From positions 62,001 through 126,000 of the forward strand of contig JBEKDZ010000005.1 in the NCBI GenBank assembly GCA_050014095.1: 64,000 nt of DNA. The letters are read 5' to 3'. The position numbers and the translations under genes are program-made. The first letter of the stretch is position 1. Each line of letters begins with the position of its first letter. Source of the DNA: RBG-13-51-18 sp050014095 (GTDB taxonomy: Bacteria > Chloroflexota > Dehalococcoidia > Dehalococcoidales > RBG-16-60-22). This document shows, one piece after another, positions 52,753-60,496 of the stretch. Below the pieces are notes generated by a model. It was not told the DNA's origin. It made no database searches and saw nothing but the letters and a program-made list of their open reading frames with translations.

Positions 52753-54102
52753 TTATCCAGCTTTTATTGGTATTTTATAATATTCAGGATGAAGACGATA
52801 ATATGCCACAACCAGGAAAGCAGCCCAGACCCATAAGAAGGGTGACGCAATATAGCCAGTGATGGTGGCGCCCTTAAATAGGGGCACTGAGATATTGACT
52901 TCAAAAACGGCATTAATCATGCCGGCTATTATAACTCCAATTACACCAATTGCTATTCCATCCCAATCTCTTTTAATGGATGAATGTAAGGTATTCCAGC
53001 ATATATAAATAAAAACCACCGCGGCAATGATAACAGCTAAACCACCCAATAACCCTGTATCAGAATAAAGTTGGAGATAAGTGTTATGTGGATTAACTAA
53101 CGCATGTCCAACTTGGGCAGCATATAAATCATGCCAACTACCTATGCCCAATCCGGAGAAGAGATGGTCTTTAAGAAGGTTGCCTGTCTCCCTCCAGAAT
53201 CTTATTCTGGATTCTACATCTGATAAAGGGAACATTGTAGCAACCCAGGTGCTAGCTAGCGTTGAAGCTTTATTCAATGAGGTTATCACCACCCAACTAC
53301 TGACCCCGAAAGCCGGTAAGGTTATAAACAAGGTCCATATTTTCCAACATGAGAGAATAAATATTGTACCGATGATAGCAGATAACCAACCGCCACCGCT
53401 GCCAATAAGGAATAATAGTATTGAAAAGAGAATAAAAATCGTTATTGCCCACACCCGTAGCCGTGAGTGCTTTTGGAAAAGAACCAGGGCTAATAGAAAA
53501 GGAATAGCTGTACCTAAAAAAGCTCCGGTAGTATTATATGAAGGCAATAAATCATCGATTTTCGGGAATATTTTTGGTAAATTATAAATCCATTCGTTGA
53601 AAAAATAAAGCCTGTTATCTCCTTGTGAGAATGTAAATATAGTCAGACCAATGAAAATAAAGCATATCACCCCGCCTATTGCTAGCCAGTAATTTGCTTT
53701 GGCATTACGGTTATTGATTATTCCATAATAAACTAAGATGCTGGCTATATATGTATGCAGTCCCTGCCAGCTTATATCTTTGTTTGGGGAGACAAAGAAA
53801 CCGATGATTATCCCGATGGTAAAGATAAGGATAGGTATATCAAAAGGGGTGCGTTCTGTCAGTTTTTTGGTATGCCAGAAACGAAGTACCCAGGGGATGA
53901 GCGCAATACACCAGCTTATCCATAAAGGGGGATTTCCTATTAGAAATGTGAGATATATACCTATCGCGAAAAGTGGTTGAGCCGCTAGTATTGCATCACT
54001 TAGCATCCCTGCAACTTTATTCACCTTTAAAAAAAGCCTATATCCTGATGAGTTTGCTTGCCCTATTATATCACAACTTAAACTAAATACATTAGGTATC
54101 AT
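52753..54102 (-). CDS. O-antigen ligase/polymerase (Wzy/WaaL) family protein
   Basis: A 449-residue protein with about 11 TM helices. The large periplasmic loop with 'RFWRETGNLLKDHLFSGLGI', 'GSWHDLYAAQVGHALVNPHN' and 'TYLQLYSDTGLLGGLAVI' is the Wzy_C/O-antigen ligase signature (GxG...H.N.yLq...e.GllG). It should polymerise or ligate the repeat units flipped by the Wzx-like protein at 48187. Start ATG 54102; weak RBS. Confidence 0.88.
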   Translation of the reverse strand: MIPNVFSLSCDIIGQANSSGYRLFLKVNKVAGMLSDAILAAQPLFAIGIYLTFLIGNPPLWISWCIALIPWVLRFWHTKKLTERTPFDIPILIFTIGIIIGFFVSPNKDISWQGLHTYIASILVYYGIINNRNAKANYWLAIGGVICFIFIGLTIFTFSQGDNRLYFFNEWIYNLPKIFPKIDDLLPSYNTTGAFLGTAIPFLLALVLFQKHSRLRVWAITIFILFSILLFLIGSGGGWLSAIIGTIFILSCWKIWTLFITLPAFGVSSWVVITSLNKASTLASTWVATMFPLSDVESRIRFWRETGNLLKDHLFSGLGIGSWHDLYAAQVGHALVNPHNTYLQLYSDTGLLGGLAVIIAAVVFIYICWNTLHSSIKRDWDGIAIGVIGVIIAGMINAVFEVNISVPLFKGATITGYIASPFLWVWAAFLVVAYYRLHPEYYKIPIKAG

Positions 54103-54322
54103 ACTCGTTCATATGATTGACGCAAATAATATTTCAAAAGCTTCTCTTCCTCGAAAGCTATTTTTCTTTAGATAAAATTAGCTTCAAACTGATCTAGTCC
54201 AAATAGTGGTTCCAGATCTTACCTCGTTATCAAAGTTTTTCACCTCCTTAAAACCGTCCAACATCCTCGCCTAGAAAATTTACGAAGCCGACCGTATTAT
54301 CCACAGCGGTTAAATTAAAAAC

Positions 54323-55174
54323 TTGATGAAGACGACCTTGAAATTATATACTTTAAGTTACTTGTCAGTAATGCCCAGTGTGGTAAAAATGAACATGGAA
54401 ATGTTCGGAAAGTATGCTAAACAGCAGCAGTTGCAGCAAGCGCCCCTAGCGACGCGGATGAGACCTAAAACTTTATATGGGTTCATAGGACAGAAGCATC
54501 TTCTGGCGAAGGGGCGAGTATTGCAGCGTGCTATCGAAAGCGACCATATTCCTCCGATGATATTCTGGGGGCCGCCAGGCAGTGGCAAAACTTCACTAGC
54601 AAATGTTATTGCTTTTAGCGTCGGAGCGTATTTCGCGCCCATTAATGCTGTAAGCGTCAGAGTCGCCGACCTTCGGAAAATCGCAGTTGAGGCTAAAGAA
54701 CGCTACCAAATCAGCTCACGACGAACGATTCTCTTTATCGATGATATCCACCTATTTAGTGAAACCCAGCAGGATGTTGTACTGCTCTTCATCAACAATG
54801 GTATTATCATTCTCATCGGTGCGACGACAGAAAACCCATTCTTCGAGGTAACGTCGCCGTTACTTTCACGAATGCGCGTTATACCGCTCAAGCCATTAAC
54901 CGAGGAAGAAATAAGGATACTCATTTCCCGGGCGACCACGGATATCTTGCAAGGCATCGGCGACCTTAAAGTTGAGTTGCAACAAAACGCCCTAGAGCAA
55001 CTGATAAAAATGTCTAACAGCAACGCACGTATGGCCCTCAATACTCTCGAAATTGCGGCTTTAAACACGCCGGTAGATACCAAAGGTAAGCGTATGATAA
55101 GGCTAGAGGCTATTGAGGACGCGTTTCAAAAGCTTAGGTCTAAACAGTATTTACACTTAGTGGGTACAATGTGA
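54323..55174 (+). CDS. Truncated RarA/MgsA-type AAA+ ATPase
   Basis: A 283-residue protein with the RarA N-terminus 'PLATRMRPKTLYGFIGQKHL', Walker A 'GPPGSGKTSLA', a Walker B written 'ILFIDDIHLF' (family norm FIDEIHRF), sensor 1 'IGATTENPFFEV' and arginine-finger region 'LLSRMRV'. RarA is normally about 440 residues; this one ends in the ATPase lid, so the oligomerisation and DNA-interacting C-terminal third is absent. The true start is probably ATG 54389 or 54395. It may be a degraded copy or a short regulator carried by the island. Confidence 0.8.
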   Translation: MMKTTLKLYTLSYLSVMPSVVKMNMEMFGKYAKQQQLQQAPLATRMRPKTLYGFIGQKHLLAKGRVLQRAIESDHIPPMIFWGPPGSGKTSLANVIAFSVGAYFAPINAVSVRVADLRKIAVEAKERYQISSRRTILFIDDIHLFSETQQDVVLLFINNGIIILIGATTENPFFEVTSPLLSRMRVIPLKPLTEEEIRILISRATTDILQGIGDLKVELQQNALEQLIKMSNSNARMALNTLEIAALNTPVDTKGKRMIRLEAIEDAFQKLRSKQYLHLVGTM

Positions 55175-55505
55175 CAATTGTAAGTGGCATTATTGGAATT
55201 ATTGTTGATAATTGACCTTTTTACAGACAAGATTACCTCTTTTTGAATGCTTTTAAAAATTGACTTTCAAAATTTAGTCTCGAACGAGCCTATTTCTCGA
55301 CTGTCAAATTGACAGTCATGACAGTCACTGAAGCCAAAATATGACAGTCAAAAAGATTATCAATTTGAATGTTAAATAACGTGAAAAATTTGCTACTAAT
55401 AGGTTAAACCTAAAAAAGATTTTAGCTTCAAAATAGTCTAACCACTTATAACCAATTTTTACTATTTTGAAGCTAAAATGACCTTTTTTCACACTTCCTG
55501 AAAAA
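55175..55505. repeat. Right end of the island: inverted and direct repeats
   Basis: Contains GACAGTC direct copies at 55311-55317, 55320-55326 and 55343-55349 with an inverted GACTGTC at 55299-55305. It also holds a 19-bp perfect inverted repeat (55419-55437 and 55461-55479, ATTTTAGCTTCAAAATAGT and complement, 23-base spacer). TTTGCTACTAAT at 55389-55400 recurs twice near the left end (30376-30397). These could be arm-type integrase or excisionase sites. Confidence 0.7.
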
Positions 55506-55544
55506 TCCGAAGACCGATGCTCTGGTCCGCTGAGCTACAGGCGC
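55506..55544. repeat. Right attachment repeat (attR): 5' half of tRNA-Arg
   Basis: 39 bases identical to 30295-30333. They run from the anticodon loop of tRNA-Arg to its 5' end on the minus strand, with no 3' half next to them, so this is a severed tRNA fragment. Confidence 0.92.
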
Positions 55545-55559
55545 ATAAACACAATTTAA

Positions 55560-55588
55560 ATCTTACCTTATGATAGTCTTTTAGGCAA
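55560..55588 (-). promoter_or_regulatory. Orphaned tRNA-Arg promoter candidate
   Basis: On the minus strand TTGCCT, 17 bases, TAAGAT lies just upstream of the severed 5' half at 55506-55544, the position expected for the original tRNA-Arg promoter. Confidence 0.5.
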
Positions 55589-55701
55589 CTACTCTCCAAT
55601 CAAGTGATAAAAGTCGCTTACACTCTCCTCCCCACCACATTAAAATTCTATTATGTTATTTGGCAGAGTGTTGATTCATGGCAATATTAAAGGAGGCTAT
55701 T

Positions 55702-55902
55702 ATGACCGTTGTCACTATAGAAATGTGGGAAAATTATACTATTGACCAGAGAAGGCAGTTGGCTAAAGATATTACGAAAGCCTTCGTGAAGCTCGGTATT
55801 TCTCCGGATAATATCAATATTATTATGAGAGAAAACCCTAAAAGCTGTTGGGCGGTTAGTGGTAAGCTTTGCTCGGATTTTAAAATACCCGAAGGCGCTT
55901 AG
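55702..55902 (+). CDS. 4-oxalocrotonate tautomerase-like protein lacking Pro-1
   Basis: A 66-residue protein with the tautomerase pattern 'VVTIEMWENYTIDQRRQLAK' and a second strand 'INIIMRENPKSCWAVSGKLC'. Family members start M-P and use the N-terminal proline as base after Met removal; here residue 2 is Thr. The frame opens at 55678, but AAAGGAGG 5 bases before ATG 55702 fixes this start. The enzyme may have lost classical tautomerase chemistry. Confidence 0.75.
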   Translation: MTVVTIEMWENYTIDQRRQLAKDITKAFVKLGISPDNINIIMRENPKSCWAVSGKLCSDFKIPEGA

Positions 55903-55938
55903 ATAGTGTAAATGGTGGGGTGGTTTAGAAAATTATGG

Positions 55939-56013
55939 GGTGAGTGGAGGGATTTGAACCCTCGATCTTCAGGGCCACAACCTGACGCCTTAGTCCCCTG
56001 GGCTACACTCACC
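55939..56013 (-). tRNA. tRNA-His (GUG)
   Basis: 75 bases including an encoded G-1 opposite C73 (GGTGAGTG...CACTCACC). Anticodon loop TTGTGGC gives GTG. T arm GGGTTCAAATCCC. Confidence 0.95.
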
Positions 56014-56164
56014 ATAAGAACCCTATAATTATAGCGGAAAAATAGGTTAGCTTCAATCAGCGTATCTGTCATTGCGAGCCATCACGACCGCAGTTGTGAG
56101 GCGTGGCAATCTCATTGTATGGAATAGTCGACTGCTTGCCTATCTAGAGGTGATATATACCCAG

Positions 56165-56446
56165 TCACTTCTCGCTGAACTCCACGATGGTAACCCCTTC
56201 ACCCCCCTCCCATTTCTCCCCCGCCCTAAAGCTCTTCACCAGCGAGTGCCGCCCCAGCTCCCGCCGCACCAATAGCCGCAGTGTGCCCGACCCTTTGCCG
56301 TGGATTATCTTAATTTGTTGGAATCCCGCAATATAAGCGTCGTGTAAAAATTTCTCCACCTTGGGTAATGCCTCGTCTACAGTGAGGTAGCGCAGCCGCA
56401 GCTCGTCGGGTGCTGGGGGCTCGGAATAATAGTCTTGCTCTTTCAT
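56165..56446 (-). CDS. Stand-alone Smr-domain protein
   Basis: A 93-residue Smr (MutS2 C-terminal-type) domain. The LDLRG motif is 'LRLRYLTVDEALPKVEKFLH' and the catalytic loop is 'IKIIHGKGSGTLRLLVR' (HGKGxG), then a basic C-terminus. Smr domains nick or cleave nucleic acids. With no MutS part, a stand-alone RNA/DNA nuclease is likely. GTG at 56452 is an alternative start. A palindromic repeat begins just upstream. Confidence 0.85.
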   Translation of the reverse strand: MKEQDYYSEPPAPDELRLRYLTVDEALPKVEKFLHDAYIAGFQQIKIIHGKGSGTLRLLVRRELGRHSLVKSFRAGEKWEGGEGVTIVEFSEK

Positions 56447-56716
56447 AACCACCCGTCATTCCCGACCTGATCGGGAATCCAGAAAAATACTCCTCTCCTT
56501 TGATGGGTTCATCCTGAAGGTTCACCCTGAAGGGAGAGGGCAGGGTGAGGGTGAAATCCCTATCTCCCTCACTCAATCTCTCCCACTAGGGGAGAGAAGC
56601 TCATGATGAGTATTTTAAAAAGTGCTCAAGGATTAAGGTTATCTATTACTTTTTATCTTTGTCTTTGAAATTTGCTTGCCCTGAGCTTGTCGAAGGGTGA
56701 GATTTGATTTTACTCC
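56447..56716. repeat. Palindromic repeat and dispersed repeat words
   Basis: GTCATTCCCGACCTGATCGG then GAATCCAG at 56455-56483 belongs to the same family as 4751. CTGAGCTTGTCGAAGGGTGA-type words (56679-56698) match others near 8070 and 12522. No gene seen. Confidence 0.75.
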
Positions 56717-57310
56717 CTAAAACCTATCATGATGGATAATATCTGCCAGCTTCCGCTTTGGCACGTGCCGCACGCCTTTATCGTCCACCCAGATATTCAG
56801 CGAGTCTTTAGCCACCTCCGCCACCGGGCTTTCATCCGGATGACCCATGGCGATTACCAGGGCGATGTCGTACCCCTCCGGAATATTAAGCAGCAGCTTC
56901 AAATCAACCTCGTTGAACATCAATATCGGGCAACTACCGATGCCTTGCTCCAGAGCCGTCAACATGATGTTCTCCGCCGCCAGCCCTACGTCGATGAGCG
57001 TTACCCGCCGCCGATTGGGGTCGCCCTCAAACGTCTTATTAATCAGGACGATGGTATAAGCTTGCGGCGTCTGCTCCGGTTTAGGGCCGCCTTTATCCGG
57101 CGGCAGTTTGGCTGACCCTCCGATGTTCTCGAATATCCCGGGCAGCACTTTAGCATCGTTAATCACGATGTATTCACCAAGCTGCTGGTTGCGACCGCTC
57201 GGCGCCAATCTCGCCGCATCGATGCATTTTTCTAACGCTTCATAAGGCACTGCTTTATTCTTGAATCGCCTTATCGCCCGACGTTGCAATATCGCTTCGT
57301 AAACCTTCAT
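56717..57310 (-). CDS. Nitroreductase-family flavoprotein
   Basis: A 197-residue FMN protein. N-terminus 'MKVYEAILQRRAIRRFKNKA' with 'AARLAPSGRNQQLGEYIV' is the FMN/dimer signature, and 'AAENIMLTALEQGIGSC' the second FMN contact. It reduces nitro or quinone-type substrates, or is a flavin reductase. The frame opens far upstream, but AGGAGGTGATG sits directly before ATG 57310, and its A is the last base of the upstream stop (TGATG). Co-transcribed with the Mut7-C gene. Confidence 0.88.
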   Translation of the reverse strand: MKVYEAILQRRAIRRFKNKAVPYEALEKCIDAARLAPSGRNQQLGEYIVINDAKVLPGIFENIGGSAKLPPDKGGPKPEQTPQAYTIVLINKTFEGDPNRRRVTLIDVGLAAENIMLTALEQGIGSCPILMFNEVDLKLLLNIPEGYDIALVIAMGHPDESPVAEVAKDSLNIWVDDKGVRHVPKRKLADIIHHDRF

Positions 57311-57804
57311 CACATCACCTCCTGATTTCCAATACCGACTGTTTTCTCCAGCTTGTTCAGCATGGCTTTCCAGTGAGTTCCCCGCCAGTAGATACGGCGG
57401 CATGCAGGGCATTCCATATACTGGGTCTGCGTCCGGTAAACATAAGGGGGCACTCTATCTTTAACCTCGGCTAGACTTTTATCGATAAGCTGCCGGTTAC
57501 ATTCCAGACAAATGGTAAAAGGATGCGCTTGGCTCTTAACATTTAAGGTAGACGCAAGCTGCTGCATCTGTTGCTCCGGTTCTTCGCTCTCGAACAGTAT
57601 CGCCTTAAGTCGTCCGCTGGTAATAACCCGCCTTCTCATGATTCCGGTGTCCCGCGTCAATAAAACCCTGCCTTCAGCGAGGGCTTGCCTGACCATTTGA
57701 GAGTCGTCTTCGCCGCTGAAGAACAGGCTATCGTATCCCAGCATCCGCAGCCACCGCGCCAGTTTACCCACATTCTCGTCGACGATAAAGCTTAGTTCGC
57801 TAAT
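57310..57804 (-). CDS. Mut7-C RNase-domain protein (apparent AUU start)
   Basis: A PIN-like RNase fold: 'SFIVDENVGKLARWLRMLGY' at the front with the active-site Asp, 'SQMVRQALAEGRVLLTRDTG' and a C-terminal zinc ribbon (Cys in 'CLECN' and 'CPACRRIYWRGTHW'). Taking the first canonical start, GTG at 57771, would delete 'SFIVDEN', which holds the first catalytic Asp. The in-frame codons go back to ATT at 57804, with GCAGGGGA just upstream, and no ATG/GTG/TTG occurs before the previous in-frame stop. From ATT it has 164 residues. Thirteen bases follow the MBL gene. Confidence 0.85.
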   Translation of the reverse strand: MSELSFIVDENVGKLARWLRMLGYDSLFFSGEDDSQMVRQALAEGRVLLTRDTGIMRRRVITSGRLKAILFESEEPEQQMQQLASTLNVKSQAHPFTICLECNRQLIDKSLAEVKDRVPPYVYRTQTQYMECPACRRIYWRGTHWKAMLNKLEKTVGIGNQEVM

Positions 57805-57817
57805 AGGCTTCCCCTGC

Positions 57818-58588
57818 CTAGATATTTAGCCTCATGCCCTCGTAGCTGAACCGTATTTTTATGTTTAAAGCCTTTTCCACCTCGTGGATTTCAGCTCTGA
57901 TGCTTTTTTCGATAAGGGGGTTCAAATGCACGAGGACAACTTGAGGGAGGTGGCCTTTTATCTTGCGGAAAGACTCCAGTTCTTTAAGGAGGAGTTTGGG
58001 TGTAAGGTGCCCGGCCTGAAGGGCAAATTGCTCATCTTTATTAGGCACGGTGGCCTCGATAAACAGCAGGTTTGGAGAAATTTGCTGCCAGCAAGCTTCG
58101 AGGCCCGGGCCGGTATCTGATGTAATGAACACCTTTTTCCCATCTGCTGAGGTAACCTGATAACCCACGCTTGGTGCCGAGTGATTGACTCTTACAGGGA
58201 GCACGCTATAACCGGCGATTGATACTGCCTTGCCAGACTCTACAATATTAAAGTGCAATGGCGGATTTTCCGGCGGCATTTTGGTTAAATCTGGATAGAG
58301 GGCATCATTAAGTAGGTATGCCGTTATGGCTTCATAGACGGTCTTGGTGGCATATATTTCTATTGCCTTTTCCAAAAGTAAGAAATTCATACCCAGCGAT
58401 GGTATATCTTTAATATGGTCAAAGTGCTGGTGGGTCAGCAAAACAGCCTTCAGTTTTTGTTGCTCGGTAAAAGAAAGATTGGAAGTCAGGGCACTTGCAT
58501 CAACTGCCAAGACGCCATCGATGAGAAAGCTGGCAAAGCTGGTTTTCGATGACTCGATATTATGGGCGCCAAGAATACGTATTTTCAT
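57818..58588 (-). CDS. MBL-fold hydrolase (PDE-II-like)
   Basis: A 256-residue metallo-beta-lactamase-fold protein. 'LLTHQHFDHIKDIPSLG' is the HxHxDH metal site, and 'TSDTGPG' and 'EATVPN...GHLTP' give the further metal ligands; the late strand is 'VLVHLNPL'. Such proteins include 3',5'-cyclic-nucleotide phosphodiesterases of the class II type and RNase Z relatives. The substrate is unknown. Its ATG overlaps the stop of the upstream gene (TGATG). Confidence 0.85.
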   Translation of the reverse strand: MKIRILGAHNIESSKTSFASFLIDGVLAVDASALTSNLSFTEQQKLKAVLLTHQHFDHIKDIPSLGMNFLLLEKAIEIYATKTVYEAITAYLLNDALYPDLTKMPPENPPLHFNIVESGKAVSIAGYSVLPVRVNHSAPSVGYQVTSADGKKVFITSDTGPGLEACWQQISPNLLFIEATVPNKDEQFALQAGHLTPKLLLKELESFRKIKGHLPQVVLVHLNPLIEKSIRAEIHEVEKALNIKIRFSYEGMRLNI

Positions 58589-59265
58589 CAGGCTTTCTCC
58601 CTTTCCGATATGGTAAAAGGATTATATTTTGTATGATAATCATAAGTATCGATGCCCTCTTTGTGTTTCAGCCAGTTAACAATAGCATAAGTGGCTGGTG
58701 TAAAGATAGTTTCGATGAGGACTTTGGCAATCCAGTGGGTTAAAATCATCGTCGGCACGGTGGCTCCTGTCCCGATATAAGCCAGTGTGATAAAAATGGC
58801 GGTATCAAATCCCTCGCCGAATATCGTCGAGCCGATGGTCCGACTCCACAGCCAGCGGCCTTTGGTAAAGATTTTCATCCTGGATAGCACGTACGAGTTC
58901 ACGAATTCCCCGACCAGATAGCCGCAGAAAGAGGCAGCCAGGATACGAGGCGCTAAACCTAAGATACTCACATAGGCTGACTGGTCGCCCCAAAAAGAAG
59001 CCGGCGGCAGTATCTGACCTATCAAGGCGAAGAAAACAAAAATAAGGTTACAGATAAAGCCCAGCCAGATAACTCTTCTGGCGGCACGGTAGCCGTAAAC
59101 TTCGGTGAGAACATCGCCGAAAATATAGCTAATCGGGAAAACAAAGATAGCTGCGGGTAAGGTGAATGGTCCAAGACTGATTACTTTTACAGCGATAATA
59201 TTAGCGGTGATAAGGCAAGTAACAAAAACGGCCGTGATTATCGCCAGTCGATAAGATATTTTCAT
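58588..59265 (-). CDS. Queuosine precursor transporter (YhhQ/VUT family)
   Basis: A 225-residue membrane protein with about six TM helices. 'LITANIIAVKVISLGPFTLP', 'FPISYIFGDVLTEVYGYRAA', 'RVIWLGFICNLIFVFFALIG' and 'GEGFDTAIFITLAYIG' are the family pattern. It imports queuine/preQ1 to salvage the queuosine precursor. No queuosine biosynthesis gene is in the window. The 3' end couples to the MBL gene. Confidence 0.88.
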   Translation of the reverse strand: MKISYRLAIITAVFVTCLITANIIAVKVISLGPFTLPAAIFVFPISYIFGDVLTEVYGYRAARRVIWLGFICNLIFVFFALIGQILPPASFWGDQSAYVSILGLAPRILAASFCGYLVGEFVNSYVLSRMKIFTKGRWLWSRTIGSTIFGEGFDTAIFITLAYIGTGATVPTMILTHWIAKVLIETIFTPATYAIVNWLKHKEGIDTYDYHTKYNPFTISEREKA

Positions 59266-59268
59266 GTA

Positions 59269-60267
59269 TTAAATCCAGCGCTTACGGCGGAAGAAAATAA
59301 GCATGCTGATGGCTATCCCAGCCATGACGACCATCAATACAATGAAAGTGGTTAACTCGCCTTGTTCGATACCTCCCGGGGCGAAGACATTCATCCCGAA
59401 GATGCTGGAAATCGTGATGAATGGCAAAAGAATGGTAGAAAAAATCGTGAGGACGCGCATTACCCGATTAAGGCGGTCAGTGCCTAATACATAATCGGTA
59501 TCCTTGAATACTTCGATAATCTCTTTGCACTCATCTAAAGTATCGCAAATCTTGTTCATATGGTCCATGAGGTCGTTATAATAAGCGGTTACATCTGTTT
59601 TGCTGAAACGCTTGAGCTTATTTTCCATTTCCACAAACAAGGTGCGAGTAGGAAACATAACCGAACGCTGGGTGATGATATCCCGCCGCAGAATGCTTAA
59701 CTCTTTAGCTGCCTCAACGTCTTCGTCGAAGACGGCGTCTTCCACATTCTCGATCAGACTAAGTATTTTATCCAGAACAGGGAAAAAAGAATCTATCGCT
59801 CGGTCGAGGATACGATAAAGCAAAAAACCGGGGCCTTGCTGCATGTATTCCTGGCGAGCATCTTCATTAGCCATACAGTCGCGGAAGAGGGCGATGAGCG
59901 TCTTAATCTCGACACTATTAACTGTAATCAGGTAATTTTCTCCAATAAATGCCGACCATTGCTGCTTGGTAGCAATACGTGTTTCTTTATGATAAAGGGG
60001 ATAATGAAAAACGAAGAAAAGATATCCGGGATATACATCGAGTTTGGAAATTTGCTTGCGGCTAAGGCAGTCATCCAGGGCGAGAGGGTGAAAGCTATAT
60101 GTTTCTGCCAGCCAATTTATCTCCCGCTCCGTGGCCGATTCAATATTAATCCAGGTTAAATCTCCCCAGGTAATCGCCTCGATGTTTAGGGGTTTTTCAG
60201 GAGACTGTGCCGCGGAGGTTTCTCCTTTTTTATCAGTTACCTTATTCCGGTCTGATATATGTACCAT
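59269..60267 (-). CDS. corA: CorA-family magnesium transporter
   Basis: A 332-residue protein with a long soluble N-terminal domain and two C-terminal TM helices, the first ended by the selectivity motif G-M-N in 'IFGMNVFAPGG'. 'PLALDDCLSRKQISKLDVYP' and 'FPTRTLFVEM' are also usual. It forms a pentameric Mg2+ channel. The first about 30 residues are a charged extension. It lies 3 bases before the YhhQ-type gene and is probably the first gene of this operon. Confidence 0.92.
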   Translation of the reverse strand: MVHISDRNKVTDKKGETSAAQSPEKPLNIEAITWGDLTWINIESATEREINWLAETYSFHPLALDDCLSRKQISKLDVYPGYLFFVFHYPLYHKETRIATKQQWSAFIGENYLITVNSVEIKTLIALFRDCMANEDARQEYMQQGPGFLLYRILDRAIDSFFPVLDKILSLIENVEDAVFDEDVEAAKELSILRRDIITQRSVMFPTRTLFVEMENKLKRFSKTDVTAYYNDLMDHMNKICDTLDECKEIIEVFKDTDYVLGTDRLNRVMRVLTIFSTILLPFITISSIFGMNVFAPGGIEQGELTTFIVLMVVMAGIAISMLIFFRRKRWI

Positions 60268-60496
60268 GACTTTAACCTCTTAAGTCTGGATTATTTTACT
60301 TATTCTAGCACAAATAGCCCCCGATGGCACAACATTTTCAAGTCATTATTTAGTACTAAATCTGATAAAAAATTTGGCAACTATCCCTTGACAACACGTA
60401 CTCTTGTAAAACATGGACTTTTGACAATTATTGCCACTTGCATCAATGCAGCGATTTCATCTATACTCTTAGCACTAAAACTAGGAGTGCAATCAC

